DNA from: Methylomarinum sp.
GTDB lineage: Bacteria; Pseudomonadota; Gammaproteobacteria; Methylococcales; Methylomonadaceae
Direction: 5' to 3'
DNA: 10,431 bases
Assembly: GCA_013139755.1 (NCBI GenBank)
Contig: WTAG01000348.1
Location: 1-10,431 of the forward strand
In this document: positions 1 through 5,749 of the stretch, one piece after another
Numbering within the stretch: position 1 is the stretch's first letter
How the letters are laid out: every line of letters starts with the position of its first letter
Program-made: the position numbers and the translations under genes
The notes under the pieces: generated by a model
The model's input: only the letters and a program-made list of their open reading frames with translations
Databases searched by the model: none
What the model was told of the DNA's origin: nothing

Positions 1-414
1 GTTATGTGCCAAGAGATTGGACATGCTTTTGGTTTGGGGCATCAAGATGAAGGATTTAACAACGGTAATTTGAATACTTGTATGGACTATATAAATGATC
101 CAGATTCTAACCAGCACCCGAATAGTCATGATTACAGTATGTTAGAAAGTATTTATAATCACCTTGAGTCAGCTGATAGTGGTGGAGGTGATTGCAACCC
201 AAGAAATCCAAATTGCAGGCCTAATGCAAATATTCCATCTTTTGTCAGTGATATGGAATTTCAAGGTCCAGGACCAGATCCTCAGTGGGGTAATCTAGTT
301 CAAAGGTCTATGGATGGCCACCAAGAAGTGTATGTACTAGATTTAGGACGTGGCAATAAGGTCATTACTCACGTAACTTGGGTAGAATCAAGAAACCGCA
401 GTCATCATGATTGA
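1..414 (+). CDS. Zinc metalloprotease (metzincin type), C-terminal part, truncated by the window edge
   Basis: The reading frame is open from base 1, so the start codon and N-terminal part lie outside the window. Counting the first codon (gtt) as residue 1, residues 4-14 read QEIGHAFGLGH. This is the metzincin zinc site HExxHxxGxxH with Gln in place of the first His. A CMDY segment follows at 27-30 and fits the Met-turn that lies under the zinc in this clan. The later residues (HPNSHDY, and WGNLV...VYVLDLGRGNKVITHVTW near the end) resemble the conserved tail of a family of bacterial secreted hypothetical metalloproteases, in which I recall a CQExGH motif. The likely role is extracellular or periplasmic proteolysis, but no signal peptide can be seen because the N-terminus is missing. 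A rho-independent terminator follows 24 bases after the stop. Assignment to the metzincin clan is firm; substrate and activity are unknown. Confidence 0.8.
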   Translation, partial: VMCQEIGHAFGLGHQDEGFNNGNLNTCMDYINDPDSNQHPNSHDYSMLESIYNHLESADSGGGDCNPRNPNCRPNANIPSFVSDMEFQGPGPDPQWGNLVQRSMDGHQEVYVLDLGRGNKVITHVTWVESRNRSHHD

Positions 415-438
415 ATAAAATAAAAATAATTTTTTTAC

Positions 439-472
439 AAAAGCCGTGGTTAGAAATTTCCATGGCTTTTTT
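439..472 (+). terminator. Rho-independent terminator of the metalloprotease gene
   Basis: An 11-bp stem (aaaagccgtgg paired with ccatggctttt, one G-T wobble) encloses a 10-base A/T loop and runs into a T tract. It sits just after the stop codon at 412-414, as expected for the end of that transcription unit. Confidence 0.85.
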
Positions 473-729
473 ACTTATCCCTTATTGCAGCTACGCGGAA
501 TTATCCAGGATTGACTAGGTTTGCCATATTTGAACCAGTTAGCTACAGGAGTAAGCTGGCTAGACGTTAGGGTTATGAATTAAAAGCATAATTGAACAGC
601 CTAAAGTGGTTAGTGAGGCTGTCAGCAGATTGTTAACTATTTTGGTAGTGGGTTAAAAATGTTGTAATTCATTTCTCCGATGCCAAGATGCCAATATAAT
701 AGTTAATAAAAGCTGATATTATTTAATTG
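473..729. other. Intergenic region without a recognised gene
   Basis: No convincing coding sequence on either strand. It contains one copy of a 42-bp repeat (602-643), a short imperfect hairpin around 533-560 (ccagtta...taagctgg), and a small direct duplication of atgccaa near 679-695. No clear terminator for the RRM gene, which ends at 730 on the minus strand, was found here. Confidence 0.5.
602..643 (+). repeat. 42-bp direct repeat, copy A
   Basis: This stretch matches 1228-1269 in the same orientation with three mismatches in 42 bases. The pair brackets the RRM gene. Copy A also overlaps a 7-bp inverted repeat (acagcct at 596-602, aggctgt at 616-622) that could form a hairpin; copy B lacks the outer bases. 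The element type is not recognised. Confidence 0.8.
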
Positions 730-990
730 TTAACGGCCTCTTCGTCCCGCTTTAGGCGACTCAAAGTTAACCCTCAATGAGTTTCCTTTAAAATCTTTAC
801 CATCCAGCCCAGCAATAGCAGCTCGTGCCTCATGACCTTCCATTTCAATGAAACCAAAACCTTTGCATTGCCCGGAAAAAACATCGGTTACAAGATTAGA
901 TGAGCGTACGGTACCGAATTCGGAAAATAGATCCTCAAGATCTTTTTCGTTTGTGCTAGTAGGTAAGTTGCCGATAAATAGTTTTTTCAA
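730..990 (-). CDS. Small RRM-domain RNA-binding protein
   Basis: This 86-residue protein is essentially one RNA recognition motif, the usual length for stand-alone bacterial RRM proteins. RNP2 is LFIGNL at residues 4-9 and RNP1 is KGFGFIEM at 43-50, with aromatic residues where RNA bases stack. The tail PKAGRRGR is short and basic. It should bind single-stranded RNA in the cytoplasm; such proteins in bacteria are often linked to cold or stress, but nothing here proves that. The start must be TTG: upstream in frame there is no ATG before a stop at 1045-1047, and the next internal ATG is after RNP1. The ribosome binding site is weak (aagag, about 9 bases upstream). A 19-bp palindrome lies about 95 bases upstream of the start. 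Two 42-bp direct repeats flank the gene, so it may have moved as a unit. Confidence 0.9.
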   Translation of the reverse strand: MKKLFIGNLPTSTNEKDLEDLFSEFGTVRSSNLVTDVFSGQCKGFGFIEMEGHEARAAIAGLDGKDFKGNSLRVNFESPKAGRRGR

Positions 991-1083
991 TTCTGTTACT
1001 CTTTGGTGGAAGGAGGAAGGTATTACTATTAATATACAATCCTCTTAAATCACCCAGATGGGGATGAGGAATGGTATTCATGA

Positions 1084-1102
1084 TAGGTGATGTCATCGCC
1101 TA
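1084..1102. promoter_or_regulatory. 19-bp palindrome upstream of the RRM gene, possible operator
   Basis: The sequence taggtgatgtcatcgccta is an inverted repeat with 9-base arms around one central base and one mismatched pair. On the minus strand a -10-like TATACT (complement of 1107-1112) lies immediately upstream, so the palindrome would fall near the transcription start of the RRM gene. No good -35 was found. A protein-binding site is more likely than an RNA hairpin because the loop would be too small. This is inference only. Confidence 0.4.
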
Positions 1103-1675
1103 CCCAAGTATAATCTAATTGAACAAAATATTCTCTGATATTGACTGACTTTAACTAATTTATTAATCCTTCTGTCGGATTGACTGCCTTTCAATGTAAG
1201 AGTTGATATCGATTAATTTATACACTTTAAAGTGGTCAGTGGGGCTGTAAGCAGATTGTTAACTATTTTAACTGATGATGAAAAGCATAAGTAAAATCGT
1301 TCATCAGAAGATGAGCTGGTTCTCCTGTATTTTAGTTTGGGTTGAGGTATTTGAAATGGACTTGGGTCAAACGATGGTAATGTAGACTTGCTTGCTAGCC
1401 ACACTGCAGATGATGCATCAATGAAAATCATTAAAAAATCAGTTTTCCATACATACACGTTCCTAAGGTTAATCAAACAAATAAAAGTGTTTGCTTACCC
1501 ACTTGATTTTCAAAAGAGCCAATAAATTCAGACCTCATTAGCAGTCTTAAGCCAGAAATGTAGCGATTATTGTATTTCTTGTACTATCCAGGAAAGTGAA
1601 TTGAATTTAGCGGTGTCATGTTTTGATGAAAAATCAATATAGCCTTATATATCAGGTGCTTAAATAGTGATGTTG
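1103..1675. other. Intergenic region, no gene recognised
   Basis: A/T-rich sequence containing the second 42-bp repeat copy (1228-1269). The only longer open frame, on the minus strand at 1213-1476, reads through that repeat, has no recognisable domain and low-complexity composition, and is probably not a gene. Nothing else interpretable was seen. Confidence 0.45.
1228..1269 (+). repeat. 42-bp direct repeat, copy B
   Basis: Same orientation as 602-643, with differences at three positions. Separation between the copies is 626 bp start to start, and the RRM gene with its leader lies between them. It could be the boundary of a former mobile unit or a dispersed genomic repeat. Confidence 0.8.
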
Positions 1676-1709
1676 TTGGTGCGGTTTTTGGTATCTATAT
1701 AATATAGAT
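1676..1709 (+). promoter_or_regulatory. Predicted sigma-70 type promoter with an overlapping inverted repeat
   Basis: A perfect -10 hexamer TATAAT lies at 1698-1703, with a weak -35 candidate ttggtg at 1676-1681 (16-base spacer). The -10 is embedded in a perfect 7-bp inverted repeat, atctata-taa-tatagat at 1693-1709. A regulator bound there would block the polymerase. The start codon it would serve is at 1804, giving a leader of about 95 bases. Confidence 0.45.
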
Positions 1710-1803
1710 TTGATGTGATTTTGTATGGTTTTACCGAATCGAATGAATTATTCGATGCAGAACAAGTCTGATTCCTAGTAATTGATCTTAAGAGGGTATT
1801 GCA

Positions 1804-2004
1804 ATGGAGATTTTTGATTCGATCAATCTGTATTTAATGACTCATCCAATAATGATGGATCAGCTTGAATTAGCATTCAGGATTAAATATTGGCTCTTCT
1901 TAGGAGTAGCTATTTACTTTGTCTTACTACCATACAGGGAGCATAAAAAGGAAATTAAGAAGCAGAAAGAACAAGCTAAAACGGGTGGACATTTTCTTCC
2001 CTAA
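1804..2004 (+). CDS. Small single-pass membrane protein, unknown function
   Basis: The gene encodes 66 residues. A hydrophobic segment at about residues 29-44 (YWLFLGVAIYFVLLPY) is long enough to cross the membrane once. A strongly basic, lysine-rich and probably helical tail (HKKEIKKQKEQAK, 47-59) would stay in the cytoplasm, so the N-terminus should face the periplasm. The start is well supported by AGAGGG at 1791-1796, seven bases before ATG, and by a promoter-like sequence at 1676-1703. I do not recognise a family. It stands alone between intergenic DNA and insertion-sequence debris, so the neighbours give no hint of function. The good translation signal and clear segmentation favour a real gene. 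Confidence 0.6.
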   Translation: MEIFDSINLYLMTHPIMMDQLELAFRIKYWLFLGVAIYFVLLPYREHKKEIKKQKEQAKTGGHFLP

Positions 2005-2180
2005 TTAGATTGCAGCTATAAAGTCATGGCTTTGATTTAGGGAAAATTAAAGTATTAGAAGTAGAACAAAAGGTTATAGGGTAAAGTAAGATTTATAAAT
2101 CTCAACGAAAAGCGAAGCCCAAAGAAAAAAATATTATTTAAAACAGGTGATTAATCGTGACGATGCCATACTGAGAGTCA
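2005..2180. other. Intergenic region with a possible broken reading frame
   Basis: No intact gene. From about 2095 a frame without any ATG stays open on the plus strand to a stop near 2246 and runs into the 90-bp repeat. Its peptide (for instance YYLKQVINRDDAILRVRNSG) has a plausible protein composition, but I cannot place it. It may be the end of a degraded gene or chance. Confidence 0.3.
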
Positions 2181-2270
2181 GGAATAGTGGAAATTATACG
2201 AAGAAAATTATTGCTGATCGTTTTTTAGCCACTATAGTTGAGTGAGTAAAATAATAAAAGAGGCAAGAGT
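2181..2270 (+). repeat. 90-bp dispersed repeat, copy 1
   Basis: Aligns without gaps to 6301-6390 at an offset of 4120 bases, with 10 mismatches in 90. Weaker similarity continues about ten bases upstream. Both copies border decayed transposase sequence, so it is probably part of an insertion sequence or its terminal region. Which element it belongs to is unknown. Confidence 0.8.
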
Positions 2271-2424
2271 CAAGAGTCAAGGCTTGGCCCTTCGTTGTCA
2301 GGGCAATCGGGTTTAAATTAACGAACAATCAATGAGTTATATTCTTGATATTTTTAGAAACAGGAAGAATAATCTTTGTTTTTGTTGATTCTCATCAAAT
2401 CAATTGCGCTGCCTTCGTTGCTTT

Positions 2425-2570
2425 CTTAAGGTCCCCCCCCTTTTTTTTAAATTCAACGTGGTACTGGCTTCATTGTATAAATCTCGTCCAGTATAAAATT
2501 CGCGATTCAAAAATCGGTTTACGCTATCATGTGATATAGGCATCACTTCTCCTAATCGTCGACAACTGGC
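2425..2570 (-). pseudogene. Fragment of an IS4/IS701-like DDE transposase, N-terminal region
   Basis: On the minus strand the frame from 2570 reads through MPISHDSVNRFL and on to RDLYNEA and GGTL. I recognise this as the N-terminal part of a family of IS4/IS701-type transposases, in which a GGTLSxDDT segment with the first catalytic Asp follows. Here the frame ends just before those Asp residues, so the catalytic core is gone. It opens after an in-frame stop at 2571-2573, and an ATG with AGGAG five bases upstream lies at 2543. An unusual homopolymer pair (eight C then eight T on the plus strand, 2433-2448) lies inside the coding part and adds lysine codons. It is non-functional. The family name is from memory of the motif, not a search. 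Confidence 0.6.
2433..2448. repeat. Adjacent homopolymers, C8 followed by T8
   Basis: Eight C followed directly by eight T. They lie within the decayed transposase fragment, where the family has a lysine-glycine-glycine stretch, so the run has probably expanded by slippage after the gene died. Confidence 0.9.
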
Positions 2571-2607
2571 CTATTTTGGTTCAGTTAATAAAAAACCAAT
2601 GGCATTA

Positions 2608-3003
2608 TTAATTTAGTATATTTTTTAATTCGCCATCAATATCTAAATGACCTGAATTCAGGTGAGATAATAGCGTAGGAATAGCAGTTATTTCATTCGA
2701 CTTTTCGGCAACTTTAACTTGGCCTAAAACTAAACTATTTTTTTGTGGCCATGAACTAACCATGTCGATAGCCGGTTTGTTAGATGCTTTATCAATAATA
2801 CGCCTTCAGTTAAAGTTGCTAAATCAGCGACTAAATTCTTCTGTATCAATAACTGCAAAGACATTTCCCAAATGTATCATGTGAGGATATTCCATGTTGC
2901 AAGTCCAGCAATTCAGTAAACCATTCTTCTTTTGTCTGTTTGCTCTTGGATCCTGAATGTTTGAGAAATGATGGATAATTGAAGCGGTTACTTTGTCTGC
3001 CAT
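2608..3003 (-). pseudogene. Decayed ISAs1-family transposase
   Basis: The minus strand starts with an ATG at 3003 and gives MADKVTASIIHHFSNIQDPR, the typical beginning of ISAs1 (H-repeat associated) transposases. The conserved pieces then appear in order but in different frames: EEWFTELLDLQHGISSHDTFG, FAVIDTEEFSR, a short LTEG piece, and IDKASNKPAIDMVSSW followed by LVLGQVKVAEKSNEITAIP. A block of about 40 residues after the N-terminal DPR motif is missing. There is a frameshift after HDTFG, a stop after EEFSR, and the IDGK...RRS stretch with a catalytic Asp is deleted. Homology fades near 2610, well before the family's usual C-terminus. It is clearly inactive and represents roughly the first half of the gene. 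No terminal inverted repeats could be assigned. Confidence 0.85.
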
Positions 3004-3232
3004 TTAAAATAAAAATGATACAGTCAATACCTCATCTAATTTCTATATTAAAGTCTTTTTAAGTCCGATTGTCCTGTGATTGTCCTACAAGAGTCTAGGC
3101 TTGGGCTTGATTCCTAGGTACGAGGGTGGCTAAAATTTCATACCATCATTGTTAAGTCAGTGAGGGAGCCTTAATGGAGCGGTTTTTGTGCGGAGTTGAG
3201 GTGGATGCAGGATGAAGCAAGGCTTCTCCAAT
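3004..3232. other. Intergenic region between IS debris and the large secreted-protein gene
   Basis: No gene seen. It holds an 11-base tandem-like duplication (gattgtcct twice, 3067-3086), a 24-bp repeat (3121-3144), and a nested hairpin at 3202-3235 (tggat...atcca outside, gaagc-aag-gcttc inside) that leads into the long palindrome at 3233. Confidence 0.5.
3121..3144 (+). repeat. 24-bp repeat, copy 1
   Basis: Matches 10404-10427 in the same orientation with two mismatches (core ggctaaaattt). It lies about 120 bases upstream of the ISAs1 remnant's start codon, so it could be an insertion-sequence end or a dispersed intergenic repeat. Confidence 0.7.
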
Positions 3233-3294
3233 CCACTGCTGATTTTTTGAATTCAGGGGCATGGACGCCCCTGAATTCAAAAAATCAGCAGTGG
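3233..3294. repeat. Perfect 28-bp inverted repeat (62-bp palindrome with a 6-base centre)
   Basis: The left arm at 3233-3260 is the exact reverse complement of the right arm at 3267-3294, separated by atggac. It would form a very stable cruciform in DNA or hairpin in RNA, about 105 bases before the start of the large secreted-protein gene. No T tract follows it on the plus strand, so it is not a typical terminator for that direction. No target duplication is visible around it. Confidence 0.95.
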
Positions 3295-3401
3295 CGCGCA
3301 TGTAAATTTGTGTTGAATAAACATGGAGATAACATTTCAGAAGCAAAACACAAGAAAAGTAAATCGATTAAATACGATACTAAATTAATGAGGAAATATA
3401 A

Positions 3402-5624
3402 ATGAAAATACCATTTTTAAAAAGTATAGCGGCGTGTAGTGTGCTACTTACAACGCAGGCGTGGGCTGGACCAAACTCCAGCCCAAACGATCTAATGAAT
3501 CTATTTTTAAACAAAGAAACATCAACGAGTGCTGAAGCGAGTTCTTTAAGTAGTGCTGAAGCGAGTTTTTTAAGTAGTGCTGAAGCGAGTTTTGAGGGTG
3601 AAATAGTTGCTTCATGCGATGCTGTTACAGATATTGTAAACGCACCGGGAGCCTCTAAGAACTGGTTAGTCTTTAATAAACCTGCTCTGTTAGCTCAACC
3701 GTTTAAGTTTAGTAAGACACTAGCAAAAATTATTGCTACTGCTGATTCAAATACTAACACGTCAAATGTTGAATTAGTCACTTCTCTTGTCGATACTTTT
3801 TCACTAACATCGGCTACAAACCCCGAGTCTATTTCTGGTTCTAATTTTGAAGTGCCGATGAACCCAAGAATTATTGAGTCTCAAATGTCTCCTCAGGCGA
3901 TAGTCGATGAATGGGTTCCCGTTGGATTGTTTAATCGATTTGATACTGCACCAGTAGATGGAAGCCATTGCGGAGAGTATAGAATTGTTTATGCAAACCC
4001 TAGAAATACAAACGATCCAAGTTTGAGTGCCGGAACAAGGCGTTTTTTTACAATTTTTGAATCAGCTCTTCCCAATCCACTTCCTGAAAAAGGTATCGAA
4101 GGCTGTACCTCTGTGGCGAATTTTTGGGTGTCTTTGTCTTCTCCTGATTTAACTGATGCTGAACGTGTCACTATGTTAGAGGAGTTTTTCTATCAGGGGT
4201 TAAGCACCCAGAGCTCTGATGGTACGCCTGTTACGTTAGCACCTGTCGTTAGCTTTGCACATTACAATGCACCTCTAGGTCAAGTGAGAACAAACCAGTT
4301 TCTAGATCCACGTTGGCAGTTAAGGGAGTTTAGAACCGCTATTAATTCTATCGGCAAGGTTAGTTTTGAAGTTGATACGGTGAAGAATAATGCATTAACA
4401 GAATTCTATGATCAACAAGCTCCCTTTAACTTGGAAACGAGTGGCTCGGTTAGTAATATTGGTTTGTTTAACTTATTAAGAGCCGATTTCCAGACAACCT
4501 TTATTAGCAATTTATTACCACAATTAATATCTGCTGATGCAACTGCTGAAAATAGCAGGTCATTGATCAATCAAATTGGAATGTCTGTGCCAAATCGATT
4601 TAATGAATTTCAAAGTGATGCACAGAACTCTAGTGACAATATTACAAGAAATACCGGAGACAATTTAAAAGGGAATATTGACAATGCTCTAACGCAGTTG
4701 GGCACGGCTATAACTCAACAGCAACTTTTAGCCAGAGCAGAAGCCACGACTTGTGGTGGTTGCCACCAATTTTCTAACGGTGCTGATATTGGTACTGATA
4801 CTAATGGAGACGCAATCAGGTGGCCTCGTAGCGCAGGCTTTGTTCATATCTCAGAAACAGGAAGCTTATCTCAGGCATTAACCGATGTTTTCTTACCTGT
4901 ACGGGAACAAGTCTTGACTAACTTTGTTTGTGGTCATCTTGCTCCACCAATTCCAGCTTTAGAAAATGGTGTGACGAAACCTGGATTAACCGGCAGTCGA
5001 GCTGGAGAATTAAGGTTCACTCTTGAAGTACCTGAAGGGGCGAAAGATTTAGAGTTTATTATGGATAGTGGTTCTGGGGACCCTGATTTATATGTAAAAT
5101 TTGGAACGCCTCCTACAGAAGTAACAGCCGCTGTACCAGCTACTGAGCTTGAGTGTGTTCCGTTTGTGGGCGGAACTAGTGAAAAATGTATTATGCCTTC
5201 TACTCAAGCTGGAACTTATCATGTAATGCTACGCGGTTTTAGTGCTTTTTCTGGTGTAAATTTAACTGCAAGTTTTATCGATACATTTAAAGTTTTAGAA
5301 AATGGTGTGACGAAATCTGGATTAACCGGCAGTCAAGCTGGAGAATTAAGATTCACTCTTGAAGTACCTGAAGGGGCGAAAGATTTAGAATTTATTATGG
5401 ATAGTGGTTCTGGGGACCCAGATTTATATGTAAAATTTGGAACGCCTCCTACAGAAGTAACACGCTTTGTACCAGCTACTGACCTTGAGTGTGTTCCGTT
5501 TGTGGGCGGAACTAGTGAAAAATGCATTATGCCTTCTACTCAAACTGGAACTTATCATGTAATGCTACGAGGTTTTAGTGCTTTTTCTGGTGTAAATTTA
5601 ACTGCAAGTTTTACGACGCCATGA
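3402..5624 (+). CDS. Large exported protein with a CxxCH haem-type motif and two C-terminal PPC domains, unknown function
   Basis: The gene encodes 740 residues. A signal peptide (basic MKIPFLK, hydrophobic core, AWA cleavage site after residue 22) marks it for export. Residues 43-65 are a serine/alanine repeat coded by a 24-base tandem repeat. Residues about 120-510 form an uncharacterised region with short conserved-looking stretches (GLFNRFD, GSHCGEYRIVYANP, RRFFTIFESALPNP). C451-G-G-C-H455 has the CxxCH form of covalent haem c attachment, so it could be a mono-haem protein, although no distal ligand is evident. Residues about 520-625 and 632-738 are two bacterial pre-peptidase C-terminal (PPC) domains (xxLEFxMxxGSGDPDLYVKFG), found at the end of secreted enzymes. 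No protease or other catalytic domain is recognised. GAGGAAA about eight bases before ATG supports the start. It is flanked by insertion-sequence debris and has no operon partner. Confidence 0.9.
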   Translation: MKIPFLKSIAACSVLLTTQAWAGPNSSPNDLMNLFLNKETSTSAEASSLSSAEASFLSSAEASFEGEIVASCDAVTDIVNAPGASKNWLVFNKPALLAQPFKFSKTLAKIIATADSNTNTSNVELVTSLVDTFSLTSATNPESISGSNFEVPMNPRIIESQMSPQAIVDEWVPVGLFNRFDTAPVDGSHCGEYRIVYANPRNTNDPSLSAGTRRFFTIFESALPNPLPEKGIEGCTSVANFWVSLSSPDLTDAERVTMLEEFFYQGLSTQSSDGTPVTLAPVVSFAHYNAPLGQVRTNQFLDPRWQLREFRTAINSIGKVSFEVDTVKNNALTEFYDQQAPFNLETSGSVSNIGLFNLLRADFQTTFISNLLPQLISADATAENSRSLINQIGMSVPNRFNEFQSDAQNSSDNITRNTGDNLKGNIDNALTQLGTAITQQQLLARAEATTCGGCHQFSNGADIGTDTNGDAIRWPRSAGFVHISETGSLSQALTDVFLPVREQVLTNFVCGHLAPPIPALENGVTKPGLTGSRAGELRFTLEVPEGAKDLEFIMDSGSGDPDLYVKFGTPPTEVTAAVPATELECVPFVGGTSEKCIMPSTQAGTYHVMLRGFSAFSGVNLTASFIDTFKVLENGVTKSGLTGSQAGELRFTLEVPEGAKDLEFIMDSGSGDPDLYVKFGTPPTEVTRFVPATDLECVPFVGGTSEKCIMPSTQTGTYHVMLRGFSAFSGVNLTASFTTP
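3528..3596 (+). repeat. 24-bp tandem repeat inside the secreted-protein gene
   Basis: About 2.9 copies of a 24-base unit (agtgctgaagcgagtt then tttaagt), coding for SSAEASFL. Unit 1 differs from unit 2 by one base. Because the unit is a multiple of three, copy changes keep the frame and only alter the linker after the signal peptide. Confidence 0.95.
4958..5613 (+). repeat. Tandem duplication of the PPC-domain coding segment
   Basis: Bases 4958-5277 and 5294-5613 align without gaps over 320 bases, offset 336, with 13 differences by eye. Four of the differences cluster at one site (Ala-Ala changed to Arg-Phe). The offset is a multiple of three, so the frame is kept. Such identity at silent positions indicates a recent duplication or continuing gene conversion. 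Confidence 0.95.
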
Positions 5625-5681
5625 CCTGGTAGCGTTATCAGTTAGGGGTATTGTACATAACACAATATTTTTCGGTTATTG

Positions 5682-5714
5682 CTCTACAGGTTTTTACTAT
5701 AAAGTCCTGTAGAG
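5682..5714. repeat. 9-bp perfect inverted repeat downstream of the secreted-protein gene
   Basis: ctctacagg at 5682-5690 pairs with cctgtagag at 5706-5714 around a 15-base loop. It lies between the end of the secreted-protein gene and the ISL3 remnant. There is no T run directly after it on the plus strand. It may be a weak terminator or part of the insertion sequence. A weaker A/T hairpin (tattgt...acaata followed by ttttt) at about 5649-5672 is the other terminator candidate. Confidence 0.5.
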
Positions 5715-5749
5715 TCCGTCTGTAATTTTTAGGCTCATATGTCTTGTCA

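Noticed and set aside
484..643. Integron attC site or gene cassette around the first 42-bp repeat
   Set aside because: There are short hairpins and a gttaggg, but the paired RYYYAAC and GTTRRRY core sites with correct spacing are not present.
1213..1476. 87-codon minus-strand open frame
   Set aside because: It reads through the 42-bp direct repeat, has no recognisable domain and no convincing ribosome binding site; probably chance.
2345..2539. 64-codon plus-strand open frame
   Set aside because: It lies opposite the IS4/IS701-like fragment and crosses the C8-T8 run; the minus-strand reading matches a known protein family and this one does not.
3233..3294. Rho-independent terminator
   Set aside because: The stem is far longer than usual and no T tract follows it on either strand; the T and A runs are inside the stem.
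3402..3440. Lipoprotein signal (IAAC at residues 9-12)
   Set aside because: The cysteine would precede the hydrophobic core; a normal signal peptidase I site after AWA (residue 22) fits better.
3528..3596. CRISPR-like array
   Set aside because: The 24-bp units are directly adjacent without spacers and lie in frame inside a gene.
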